Assembly: GCA_964632305.1 (NCBI GenBank)
Contig: CAZWBR010000010.1
Span: 1 to 64,000, forward strand
Source: CAZWBR01 sp964632305
GTDB lineage: Bacteria; Bacteroidota; Bacteroidia; Bacteroidales; Prolixibacteraceae
Length of the DNA stretch: 64,000 nt
Direction: 5' to 3'
Each line of letters begins with the position of its first letter. Position 1 is the first letter of the stretch. Below the pieces are notes generated by a model, which searched no databases, was not told the origin of the DNA, and saw only the letters and a program-made list of their open reading frames with translations. A program made the translations under genes and the position numbers. Below, one piece after another: positions 1 through 7,712 of the stretch.

Positions 1-44
1 CTTTCCTAAAGGGGGGCAGGGGGGATTTGGTAAATGGAAATTCT

Positions 45-165
45 GTCATAAGTAGTCATTGATTGTCATTGTGTTTTATCCACTTAATGACCACCTAATG
101 ACGATTAATGACCACTTAATGACAACAAATGACCATTAATGACTATAAATGACCACTTAATGGCT
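45..165. repeat. Decamer array with inverted arms (copy A)
   Basis: Three GTCATT-type words start at 45, 55 and 65. After a short centre the complementary word AATGAC/AATGGC recurs at 86, 97, 107, 118, 128, 138, 148 and 159. Spacing is 10 or 11 bp throughout, close to one helical turn, and the two arms are in opposite orientation. A second member lies at 12516-12687. The stretch 1-284 contains no gene; it also has a G-rich motif at 11-26. Function is unknown. Confidence 0.75.
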
Positions 166-232
166 TATTTAGCTCTGTACAGGCAATTTACCGAATACAC
201 ACTATAATTATTTAAGTCTGTTCAATAAAAAG

Positions 233-262
233 TTTCCTGTTGGCAGGTTTTCGTTATTTTTG
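233..262 (+). promoter_or_regulatory. Weak candidate Bacteroidetes-type promoter
   Basis: TATTTTTG at 255-262 fits the TAnnTTTG -7 element, with TTTC 18 bp upstream as an imperfect -33 element. It lies 22 bp before the first ATG of the GH3 fusion gene, which would favour the second ATG at 300 as start. Confidence 0.3.
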
Positions 263-284
263 AAAGGTGTGATTTTAAGGAATA

Positions 285-3257
285 ATGCGATCGGTTAAGA
301 TGAAAAAATATATTATAGTTCTTTTTCTTTCAGTGGTTTGTGGAATGGTATCCGGCCAGCAACCTATTCCCCCTGCATTTTTGTCCATGGAGCAGGATGC
401 TTGGGTTGATTCTGTTTTCCAGTCGTTAACCCCTGAGGAAAAGATCGGACAGCTTATTATGGTAGCCACCTACTCTAATCAAAAATCGGCTGATCAGGCG
501 AAGATCATACGCATGATCAAAGAGCAAAAAATTGGAGGGGTCATCACCATGCAGGGGGGGGCGTTGCGCCAGGCCAAAATGGTGAACAGTTTCCAGGCGG
601 CCTCAAAAACTCCGTTGCTGGTGGCTACCGACGGTGAATATGGATTAGGGATGCGGCTGGACAGTTGTCTGAAATATCCTTTCGCCGTGACGCTTGGCGC
701 TTTATCCGATGATTCGCTGATCTACCGGATGGGCGCTGATATCGGGCGTCAGTGTAAACGTATTGGTATTCATATCAATTTTGCCCCGGTGGCCGATGTC
801 AACAACAATCCGAACAATCCGGTGATCGGGTTTCGCTCCTTTGGCGATCACCCCTCCACCGTGGCCGGGAAGGCCGAATGGTTTAGTCGGGGACTTCAGT
901 CGCAACAGGTATTAGCTACTGCCAAACATTTCCCGGGACATGGCGATACCGGGAGCGATTCGCATTATTCGATGCCGGTCATCCCTCATTCAAGGGAACA
1001 TCTCGATTCGATCGAATTAGTTCCCTTCCGGCAATTGATATTAGGCGGGATAGGAAGCGTGATGACGGGGCATCTGAATGTGCCGGCTCTGGATGGCAGC
1101 GGAAAGGTGGCCACCATCTCTCCGACGATCATTCAAAAGATACTGCAGGAAGAGATGGGATACAAAGGACTCATTGTGTCGGATGCCATGAATATGGCGG
1201 GGATCACCAGTCAGGGCAACAGTGAAGTGCTGGCCCTGGCCGCAGGCGTCGATCTGCTTGAGTTTGTTCCCGATCCGGCCAGAACGATCGCGGCTGTAAA
1301 AACCGCTATCGATCAGGGAATCCTCGCGCAAAGCGATATTGACCGGAAATGTCGTAAGATATTGATGGTGAAACGTTGGGTCGGACTGAACAACTATCGT
1401 CCGGTCGAATTGGCCGGCCTTTACGACGAACTGAATCACTCTTCCTACCGGTTGACTATTCGAAACGGATATCAGAAAGCGTTAACCGTGCTGAAAAATG
1501 ATCAGAACCTACTTCCTTTGCAAAAACTGGACACCCTTAAGATTGCCACGCTGAGCATCGGTCGGACCGGGTTGACCGAGTTTCAACGCTCCGTTCAGCG
1601 TTATGCCGGGGCCAAACATTTTTATATCGGCGATAATGCCTCTGCCTCCGCCATCGATCAGACCCTCGCACAGATGAAGAATTACAACCTGATCATTGCC
1701 TCTGTCAATGGGTTGGGGATCATGGCCTCTTCCGGTTTTAATCTCTCGAAGGCACAGGCCGACGCGGTGGCTAAGGTAGCGAAGACAGGAAAAGCAATCG
1801 TGGTGGTCTTTGGAAATCCTTACGTACTGAACTCTTTGGCCGGGATTGAGAACGCCAGGGGAGTGGTGGTTGCCTATCAGGAAAACTATGACACCCAGGA
1901 TCTGACTGGTCAGCTTATTTTTGGGGCCTTTAAGGCCGAAGGTCGATTGCCGGTTGATTTGAACCGCAATTTTCGGCGGGGCGACGGATTAACTCTCGAC
2001 CCCTTGGGGCGTTTTAAGTTTACCTTACCGGACGAACTGGGAGTGGATTCGCTCTCTTTCAAAAAAAAAATCGATGAACTGATCTTTCGGGGTATTCAGG
2101 AACATGCTTTCCCTGGATGCCAGGTTTTTATGGCCAAGGATGGCAAAGTTCTTTTTAATGAGAGTTATGGCTTTCATACCTACGATAGTACTCGTCGGGT
2201 GGCGAACGATGATTTGTACGATTTAGCTTCCGTGACTAAAGTTTCCGGTCCCCTACCGGCCCTGATGTACCTGGCTGATCAGAAAAAATTTAATGTTGCC
2301 GGACGGATGAGCGATTACTGGCCCGATTGGAAAGGATCGAACAAACAAAATATCACCATAGCCGATGTGCTGTCACATCAGGCCCGGCTTCGCTCCGGGA
2401 TTCCTTACCTGAGGATGGTTAGGAATGAAAGCGGGCAGCTCCGATCTGAGCTGTTTTCCAGAACCCCCTCGGAGCAGTATCCGTTAAGGGTAGCTAAGGA
2501 TCTTTATACCGTGAGCAGCTTTCCTGATTATGTCTACAGGGAAATACGGAGTTCTTCTCTGCTGCGGCAAAAGCGATATGTCTATTCTGATATGGGATTT
2601 ATGATCTTTCCCAGGATAATCGAACGCCTTTCCAGGACCAACTATGAGGAACTGCTAAAAGAGAAGTTCTATCAGCCCTTGGGCGCATCGACCCTTACCT
2701 ATAACCCCTACCTGAGCTTTCCGGTCGACCGGATCGTTCCCACCGAAATGGATACCCTCTTTCGGCATGAACTGTTACAAGGTTTTGTTCACGATGAGGG
2801 AGCTGCCCTGTTGGGAGGGGTCTCAGGCAATGCGGGCCTGTTCGGGACGGCAGGCGATCTGGCCAAACTGATGCAGATGTATCTTCAGTATGGGAAATAT
2901 GGCGGCGAACGCTACATCGCGGAGTCTACGATAAAGGAGTGGACCCGGCGGCATTTTACCCAGATCAATAACCGTCGGGCCTATGGTTTTGATAAACCTT
3001 CAATCGGGAATCACATGCGGGTAATAGAAAACGGTTATCCTTCGCCCCTGGCTTCAGACCTGAGTTTCGGTCACAGCGGCTTTACAGGGACCTTCGTCTG
3101 GGCTGATCCCGGTACCGGCATCTTATTTGTCTTTCTAACTAACAGGGTCTATCCTACCCGGGAGAATAACAACCTGAACAAACTTAAACTCCGGGTCATG
3201 CTTCAGCAGTTGGTTTATGAGGCGATCAACCCAAAAGCTCCAAAAAGTTTGAAATAA
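285..3257 (+). CDS. Exported GH3 beta-N-acetylhexosaminidase / beta-lactamase-family fusion
   Basis: The 990-residue protein joins a NagZ-like glycoside hydrolase family 3 module to a serine beta-lactamase/PBP-type module, an arrangement common in Bacteroidetes and probably used in periplasmic peptidoglycan turnover. Seen in the sequence: a signal peptide after Met1 or Met6 (MKKYIIVLFLSVVCG), the NagZ signature KHFPGHGDT..DSH near residue 214, the SDAMNM motif with the likely nucleophile Asp near 300, a GH3 C-terminal region to about 575, then SVTK (the SxxK motif) near 649, YSDMG near 767 and HSGFTG near 930 in place of KTG. A TAAGG sequence sits 4 nt before the ATG at 285; the ATG at 300 gives the cleaner signal peptide. 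Substrate of the C-terminal half is inferred only. Confidence 0.9.
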   Translation: MRSVKMKKYIIVLFLSVVCGMVSGQQPIPPAFLSMEQDAWVDSVFQSLTPEEKIGQLIMVATYSNQKSADQAKIIRMIKEQKIGGVITMQGGALRQAKMVNSFQAASKTPLLVATDGEYGLGMRLDSCLKYPFAVTLGALSDDSLIYRMGADIGRQCKRIGIHINFAPVADVNNNPNNPVIGFRSFGDHPSTVAGKAEWFSRGLQSQQVLATAKHFPGHGDTGSDSHYSMPVIPHSREHLDSIELVPFRQLILGGIGSVMTGHLNVPALDGSGKVATISPTIIQKILQEEMGYKGLIVSDAMNMAGITSQGNSEVLALAAGVDLLEFVPDPARTIAAVKTAIDQGILAQSDIDRKCRKILMVKRWVGLNNYRPVELAGLYDELNHSSYRLTIRNGYQKALTVLKNDQNLLPLQKLDTLKIATLSIGRTGLTEFQRSVQRYAGAKHFYIGDNASASAIDQTLAQMKNYNLIIASVNGLGIMASSGFNLSKAQADAVAKVAKTGKAIVVVFGNPYVLNSLAGIENARGVVVAYQENYDTQDLTGQLIFGAFKAEGRLPVDLNRNFRRGDGLTLDPLGRFKFTLPDELGVDSLSFKKKIDELIFRGIQEHAFPGCQVFMAKDGKVLFNESYGFHTYDSTRRVANDDLYDLASVTKVSGPLPALMYLADQKKFNVAGRMSDYWPDWKGSNKQNITIADVLSHQARLRSGIPYLRMVRNESGQLRSELFSRTPSEQYPLRVAKDLYTVSSFPDYVYREIRSSSLLRQKRYVYSDMGFMIFPRIIERLSRTNYEELLKEKFYQPLGASTLTYNPYLSFPVDRIVPTEMDTLFRHELLQGFVHDEGAALLGGVSGNAGLFGTAGDLAKLMQMYLQYGKYGGERYIAESTIKEWTRRHFTQINNRRAYGFDKPSIGNHMRVIENGYPSPLASDLSFGHSGFTGTFVWADPGTGILFVFLTNRVYPTRENNNLNKLKLRVMLQQLVYEAINPKAPKSLK

Positions 3258-3510
3258 ATAGCTGTTGTAAAACAGGTATTACATGACGGTTGTCGTGTTG
3301 TCTTGTATTGGATTGTGTGTCAATATTGTATGATCGTTTGATTTTTCCCTGATTGTTAATAATCCTAAAATTGGGACTCCGAGGTTAATTTAATGTTAAA
3401 AATGGGTTACAACTTACAGGATTAATTGCTAATTTAGGCCTAACCGGAATAAGAGATGACGCCGGGGTCGAAAATAAGAAATCAAATATTAACTATTAAA
3501 ATCTGATGCT

Positions 3511-3759
3511 ATGACCGAAAAGATAACTTTTGAAGAGCTTAGAAAAATCAAAGACAGCCTGCCTGACGGTTCAATTCACCGGATTGCAGTGGAGCTCGGG
3601 ATCGAGGAAGAAACCGTCAGGAATTATTTCGGAGGAGCAAATTACAAAAATGGTAAGAGTGTTGGTCTGCATATGGAACAAGGGCCTCATGGCGGTATTG
3701 TTCTGTTGGATGACACTACTATTTTGGAAAAAGCACAGGAAATTATTCACTGTCATTAA
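3511..3759 (+). CDS. Small HTH-like DNA-binding protein
   Basis: An 82-residue protein of a family found widely in Bacteroidetes and often labelled DNA-binding protein. Residues about 14-40 (GSIHRIAVELGIEEETVRNY) read as a helix-turn-helix, followed by a conserved basic stretch and a GGIVLLDDTTILEKA segment. No enzymatic motif is visible. It is followed directly by a strong terminator, so it is probably transcribed alone. Target and role are unknown. Confidence 0.75.
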   Translation: MTEKITFEELRKIKDSLPDGSIHRIAVELGIEEETVRNYFGGANYKNGKSVGLHMEQGPHGGIVLLDDTTILEKAQEIIHCH

Positions 3760-3783
3760 TTATCTTATAATATTAACGTACTT

Positions 3784-3811
3784 AGACTGCCCCGGGAGGG
3801 GCAGTCTTTTT
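3784..3811 (+). terminator. Rho-independent terminator
   Basis: Ten-base-pair stem AGACTGCCCC/GGGGCAGTCT (3784-3793 with 3798-3807), loop GGGA, then a T-run. It ends the small HTH gene and separates it from the DUF1080 gene. Confidence 0.88.
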
Positions 3812-3832
3812 ATTAACCAATTCTCACTCTCA

Positions 3833-4633
3833 ATGATGATAAGAGAACTTCTTGCCTCCATTATCTTAATTTGCACGGCCTGCCTGACCAATGCACAATC
3901 GAAAAGGGAATTGTTCAACGGCAGTAACCTTGAAGGATGGGAAACCTTTATAGGTCCCAAGGATCAGCAAAGCCAACCTTACGGCCTGAACAACGATCCG
4001 CTGAAGATTTTCTCGGTAGTCGATCAGGATGGCGCGAAATGCCTCAGGATCTCAGGAGAGATCAATGCCTCGATTGCGACGAAAGAGGAGTTTGAAAATT
4101 ATCACCTGACCCTTGTATTCAAATGGGGAGAGAAAATTTACACCAAACGTAATTCCGGGTTGTTGTACCATAGCTACGGAAATTTTGGTGAAGGACTGGG
4201 GGTCTGGATGAGTGCGCACGAGCTGCAGTTGCGTACCGGCAATATGGGTGATTCCTATTGCATGGGAAACAGCTATTTCGAGATTCCGTGTGTGAAGACC
4301 CCCGACGGGAAGGGGTATGTCTATTCGCCCGGAGCCGATCCGGTGCAGTTTGGCGAAGGAAAGGCCTCAAAAATCTGTGCGAAGAACGCCGATTATGAAA
4401 AGAGTGCCGGCGAATGGAATATTATTGAGCTTTATTGTTTCGGTGGTACCTCGGTTCATGTGGTGAACGGTCGGGTCAATATGGTCAATTACAACTCCGG
4501 GAAGCTGGTTAACGGGAAAGCAGAGCCGCTGCATAGAGGGAAAATTCAGCTTCAATCGGAGGGTGCAGAACTTTTTGTGAAAAAAGTGACCCTCGAAAAG
4601 ATTGACCACCTTCCGGCGGAATTTTTGAAGTGA
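3833..4633 (+). CDS. Exported DUF1080 (3-keto-disaccharide hydrolase-like) protein
   Basis: The 266-residue protein starts MMIRELLASIILICTACLTNAQ, a signal peptide, followed by FNGSNLEGWETF, the typical opening of DUF1080 proteins, which form a concanavalin-like beta-sandwich. The motif NSGLLYHSYG near residue 108 and the C-terminal GKIQLQSEGAELFVKKV also fit the family. Some members hydrolyse 3-keto-glucosides, others only bind glycans; this one cannot be assigned. The frame is open further upstream, but that part crosses the previous gene and its terminator, so the ATG at 3833 (or 3836) is the start. No sugar-use operon surrounds it. Confidence 0.8.
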   Translation: MMIRELLASIILICTACLTNAQSKRELFNGSNLEGWETFIGPKDQQSQPYGLNNDPLKIFSVVDQDGAKCLRISGEINASIATKEEFENYHLTLVFKWGEKIYTKRNSGLLYHSYGNFGEGLGVWMSAHELQLRTGNMGDSYCMGNSYFEIPCVKTPDGKGYVYSPGADPVQFGEGKASKICAKNADYEKSAGEWNIIELYCFGGTSVHVVNGRVNMVNYNSGKLVNGKAEPLHRGKIQLQSEGAELFVKKVTLEKIDHLPAEFLK

Positions 4634-4760
4634 AATTATTTATGGCAGATATTCAGGAGAATAGGAGCTGGGAGGTGACTTCGCTCTTTCGTTGATCCGC
4701 AAACAATGCCAATATTTATGCGGAAAGATTGAAAAAAAACGGGAAAATTTTCCCGCAGTA

Positions 4761-4791
4761 TTTGGAGCGAAAGAAAAAAGCTCTATATTTG
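4761..4791 (+). promoter_or_regulatory. Promoter of the tRNA-Val gene
   Basis: TTTG at 4761-4764 and TATATTTG at 4784-4791, separated by exactly 19 bp, match the Bacteroidetes primary sigma factor consensus (TTTG-N19-TAnnTTTG) without mismatch. Transcription would begin near 4798, about 58 bp before the tRNA. This is the clearest phylum marker in the window. Confidence 0.78.
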
Positions 4792-4855
4792 CATCACTTT
4801 TGAACGGCGTCACAACGGTGACAAAACGAAAGGGAAAGCCGGAAAGAAAGATCAA

Positions 4856-4930
4856 GGGAGCTTAGCTCAGTCGGTTCAGAGCACCTGCCTTACAAGCAGG
4901 GGGTCGATGGTTCGAGCCCATCAGTTCCCA
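4856..4930 (+). tRNA. tRNA-Val (anticodon UAC)
   Basis: A complete cloverleaf of 75 nt: acceptor arms GGGAGCT/AGTTCCC (one G-T pair), D arm GCTC...GAGC, anticodon stem CCTGC/GCAGG with loop CTTACAA (anticodon TAC), variable GGGTC, T arm GATGG-TTCGAGC-CCATC, discriminator A. CCA is not encoded. A consensus promoter lies upstream and a terminator 13 bp downstream. Confidence 0.95.
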
Positions 4931-4942
4931 CTACTAAAAATC

Positions 4943-4979
4943 AAGCGGTTAGATAGAAATATTTAACCGCTTTTTTTTT
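4943..4979 (+). terminator. Terminator of the tRNA-Val transcript
   Basis: Nine-base-pair perfect stem AAGCGGTTA/TAACCGCTT (4943-4951 with 4964-4972), 12-nt loop, followed by an uninterrupted run of T to 4979. Confidence 0.88.
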
Positions 4980-4982
4980 GCG

Positions 4983-5005
4983 TTTGCACAACAATTTGCA
5001 CAACA
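4983..5005. repeat. Pair of 11-bp direct repeats next to the tRNA
   Basis: TTTGCACAACA occurs twice, at 4983-4993 and 4995-5005, just past the tRNA terminator. Such paired words beside a tRNA resemble arm-type binding sites of a tyrosine integrase, but no integrase gene and no duplicate of the tRNA 3' end is seen between here and 12.9 kb. An old attachment site is only one reading. Confidence 0.5.
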
Positions 5006-5275
5006 TTTTTGCAAAAATAAAATAGACCCCTAAACACCATACTAATATTGATTACTTGCGTTATGTTCCGCATCAATTGGTGCTTCAGGTAGACTAATAG
5101 AATTCGTTCGAAAACCTTAAACCTTGGAAAAACTTCTTCATCCGGTGTCCCTCTTTTCTTCCCAGGATCAGGGCCGGGGATACGCACTGCTTTTTATTAA
5201 GTTCAGGGACCTCTTCTGTCCGGGATTTCTCCGGTTCCGCGTCTCCCTTTTTGATTGGTTTCTCTTACCTTTCTC

Positions 5276-5331
5276 TATGGTTTCTCTTAGGTAGGTAACA
5301 GGAACCTTGGAGGAACCTAAGAGGAACCATA
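5276..5331. repeat. Inverted repeat, 17-bp arms
   Basis: TATGGTTTCTCTTAGGT (5276-5292) faces ACCTAAGAGGAACCATA (5315-5331), with one mismatch and a 22-nt loop. No T-run follows on either strand. It is one of three inverted repeats that fill the gene-free interval 4980-5604. Confidence 0.65.
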
Positions 5332-5391
5332 CAGCAAGCCCGGAGTTAACCCGAGGACGAACAGAGGTTCAGGGGTGGTTTCCGGAAACCA

Positions 5392-5436
5392 GGCTAAAGT
5401 GACCGGGTGACTTCAAGTCACCCGGTCACTTTAGCC
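5392..5436. repeat. REP-like perfect 22-bp inverted repeat with 1-nt spacer
   Basis: The arms at 5392-5413 and 5415-5436 (core GTGACCGGGTGACTT) are perfectly complementary around a single C. The near-palindromic form and the nearby transposase of the REP-associated type make a mobile REP-like element plausible. There is no T-run, so it is not a simple terminator. Confidence 0.75.
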
Positions 5437-5475
5437 CTGTCCCTGATGGCATAAACTGCTTAAAGTCTGTTCATC

Positions 5476-5522
5476 TTGATTTTTCGGATTATCCCAAACC
5501 TTAAAGGGAACCGAAAAATCAA
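5476..5522. repeat. Inverted repeat, 12-bp arms
   Basis: TTGATTTTTCGG (5476-5487) pairs perfectly with CCGAAAAATCAA (5511-5522); the loop contains the further CCC...TTAA...GGG symmetry. It lies downstream of hsdM on the transcribed (minus) strand and could stop or protect that mRNA, although no T-run follows in that direction. Confidence 0.6.
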
Positions 5523-5604
5523 AAAAACACCCTTTAGGGTAGGGGTAATTTTTTTGATTTTAGCCATGGATTTGTAAACCTGCCCTATGGCTACCTATTC
5601 CCGT

Positions 5605-7092
5605 TTACTTTGAGTTCAGTTTTATCATGATCTCTCTGAAACTCTCCAATCCTGCTTCCAGATTTTCAATGATCTCATCGGCTATGGTTTCCGGGTCCGG
5701 TAGATTATCCAGATCGGCCAGCGACTCATCTTTCAGCCATGAGATATCGAGACTGGTTTTATCCCGGGCAATGATTTCTTCGTAGGTGAACTTTCGCCAT
5801 CGGCCTTCAGGATTTGTTTCAGCCTGGTAGGTCTCTTTGCGGATATGTCTGTTTGCCGGATGGTAACAGGTAATAAAATCTCTCAGATCATCCAGTTTTA
5901 GCGGATTCTTCTTTAAGGTGTGGTGGATGTTGGTCCGGTAATCATACACCCAGATCTCTTTGGTCCATGGATCTTTACTTGCCGGCTTATTGTCGAAGAA
6001 GATGACATTGGCTTTTACCCCCTGGGCATAAAAAATTCCGGTTGGTAACCGTAATATGGTGTGCAGATCGGTGGTCTCCAGTAGTTTTTTACGGACTGTT
6101 TCACCAGCTCCACCTTCAAACAGGACATTATCAGGAACAACGACGGCGGCCAATCCTGTTGTTTTGAGCATGGAACGGATATGCTGCACAAAATTCAATT
6201 GCTTATTGCTGGTGGTTGCCCAGAAATCCTGCCTGTTATAGGTGAGATCATCCTTTTCCTGTTCGCCTTCTTCATTGGTGAAGGTCTGACTGCTCTTTTT
6301 TCCAAACGGAGGATTGGCTAAAACATAGTCATAGGTTTCGGGTGATGCGGCAATCAGAGCATCGGCGGGTGAAATGAAGTTGTCAGAGTCAATATCGCCA
6401 ATGTTATGGAGGAACATGTTCATCAGGGCCAATCTTCGGGTGCCGGCAACAATTTCATTCCCAAAGAAGGTTTGCAGTTTCAGGAATTTGTTTTGCTCTT
6501 TATCCAGTTTGAAATTGGTTACCAGATAATCATAGGCTGCCAAAAAGAAACCTCCTGTACCACAGGCAGGGTCGGCAATGGTTTTCATCGGCTGGGGCTG
6601 GATACACTCCACCATAGCCCGGATTAATGGCCTTGGGGTGAAATATTGCCCTGCACCACTCTTTACATCCTGTGCGTTTTGTTCCAACAGTTTTTCGTAA
6701 ATATCTCCCTTTACATCGGCACCCATTACCAGCCACTGTTCACTGTCAATCATATCGATGATCCGGGCCAACATGGCAGGGTCCTGAATTTTATTTTGGC
6801 TCTTGGTGAAGATCTGCCCCAATATTCCTTTCTGAGTGCTTAGTTCACGGAGCAATGCTGAGTAGTGGATTTCCAGTTCTGCGCCTTTAATGGCTGTCAA
6901 GCTTTCCCAGTTGTAATCCTTGGGAATATTGAGTTGCCGGTTATAGGGTGGCTTGCTGTATTCATCGGCCATCTTTAAAAACAGCAGATAGGTGAGTTGT
7001 TCCAGGTAGTCGCCATAGCCAACCCCTACATCGCGGAGGGGGTTACAGAAGGACCATACTTTTGAGACTATTGAAGAGGTATTGTTGCTCAT
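5605..7092 (-). CDS. Type I restriction-modification methyltransferase subunit HsdM
   Basis: The 495-residue N6-adenine DNA methyltransferase carries an N-terminal helical HsdM_N-like region (about 1-150), the AdoMet motif I DPACGTGGFF near residue 172 and catalytic motif IV NPPF near 260. Together with HsdS it would methylate adenines in a bipartite recognition site. It is the last gene of the leftward operon; its ATG overlaps the stop codon of the transposase-like gene (ATGA), which implies translational coupling to that gene rather than to hsdS. Length is normal and no key motif is missing. Confidence 0.95.
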   Translation of the reverse strand: MSNNTSSIVSKVWSFCNPLRDVGVGYGDYLEQLTYLLFLKMADEYSKPPYNRQLNIPKDYNWESLTAIKGAELEIHYSALLRELSTQKGILGQIFTKSQNKIQDPAMLARIIDMIDSEQWLVMGADVKGDIYEKLLEQNAQDVKSGAGQYFTPRPLIRAMVECIQPQPMKTIADPACGTGGFFLAAYDYLVTNFKLDKEQNKFLKLQTFFGNEIVAGTRRLALMNMFLHNIGDIDSDNFISPADALIAASPETYDYVLANPPFGKKSSQTFTNEEGEQEKDDLTYNRQDFWATTSNKQLNFVQHIRSMLKTTGLAAVVVPDNVLFEGGAGETVRKKLLETTDLHTILRLPTGIFYAQGVKANVIFFDNKPASKDPWTKEIWVYDYRTNIHHTLKKNPLKLDDLRDFITCYHPANRHIRKETYQAETNPEGRWRKFTYEEIIARDKTSLDISWLKDESLADLDNLPDPETIADEIIENLEAGLESFREIMIKLNSK

Positions 7093-7712
7093 TGATTGTA
7101 AAATCTATCTTTTCCCCATTTTTGAGGATTGTTAAAAATATAATTTGAAATGGTGTGGTACGATTGATCGTCTCTGATAATATGATCATGAAACGACCGT
7201 TGCCATGCAAAATTTGAATATCCCAATCGATGAATTTGTTTTGAAACGGTGGTTTTATATGCCCCCATTATTTCGGATAATGATTTGATTTTTATATCGT
7301 CGACGACGGCGGCACGATTGATTTCAATAATGCCATGGATATGATTGGGCATGACCACAAACGCGTGTAAAACAACGTATGGATATTGTCCGGACAACCA
7401 ATTCCATTGTTTTTCGGCAATTTGTCCATATTGGTTTAAAACCATTTGTTGCGGTGTATGTGGGGTCCGCGATATATGTGGGGACAATGGTAATTGTGGG
7501 GATGACGGTATATATTGGGACCGCGGTATATGTAGGGACAGGTCGCGATGTAGGGACAGGTCGCGACCTGTCCCTACAATATTAATATCAATATCAATTA
7601 CAATTTCACCAAAACAACAAACCCTATCCTGAACACAGGAGGTGACGAAATACAAATTATCCTTCGAATAATCGTATCCATTCATCCTATTGGGTTTGCG
7701 TTCTTTTATCAT
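7089..7712 (-). CDS. REP-associated tyrosine transposase (RAYT, Y1-Tnp family) inside the hsd operon
   Basis: A 207-residue HUH single-strand nuclease: YFVTSCVQDR near the start, the HUH motif PNHIHGI near residue 121 and the likely catalytic Tyr in SNYIFNNP near 190, with the usual WQRSFHDHIIR segment. Residues about 44-88, between the first beta-strand and LNQYGQIA, are a low-complexity hexapeptide repeat encoded by the 18-bp array at 7452-7577, absent from ordinary members. Both gene ends overlap the neighbours by ATGA (hsdS stop/own start, own stop/hsdM start), so it sits in the operon without disturbing it. Whether it is still active on REP sequences or serves the operon is unknown. Confidence 0.9.
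   Translation of the reverse strand: MIKERKPNRMNGYDYSKDNLYFVTSCVQDRVCCFGEIVIDIDINIVGTGRDLSLHRDLSLHIPRSQYIPSSPQLPLSPHISRTPHTPQQMVLNQYGQIAEKQWNWLSGQYPYVVLHAFVVMPNHIHGIIEINRAAVVDDIKIKSLSEIMGAYKTTVSKQIHRLGYSNFAWQRSFHDHIIRDDQSYHTISNYIFNNPQKWGKDRFYNQ
7452..7577. repeat. 18-bp tandem array (7 units) ending in a perfect palindrome, within the transposase gene
   Basis: Seven consecutive 18-bp units (starts 7452, 7470, 7488, 7506, 7524, 7542, 7560) diverge gradually around TATGTGGGGAC/ATGTAGGGACAG. The last unit is turned round, giving the 30-bp perfect palindrome 7549-7578 with arms TGTAGGGACAGGTCG. Eighteen bases are six codons, so the reading frame is kept and hexapeptides such as LSLHRD, LSLHIP, RSQYIP result. 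Confidence 0.85.

Noticed and set aside
3530..3832. N-terminal extension of the DUF1080 gene over the HTH gene
   Set aside because: The extension crosses another gene and a strong terminator; a clean signal peptide starts at 3833.
4963..5187. Minus-strand 74-codon frame as integrase remnant
   Set aside because: The translation has no recombinase motif (no R-H-R-Y residues) and crosses the terminator tail; only the DNA repeats are kept as a possible sign of integration.
7345..7632. Plus-strand open frames over the transposase gene with Gly/Arg/Cys repeats
   Set aside because: They are shadows of the 18-bp array; any frame through an 18-bp repeat stays open. The minus frame has the HUH transposase motifs.
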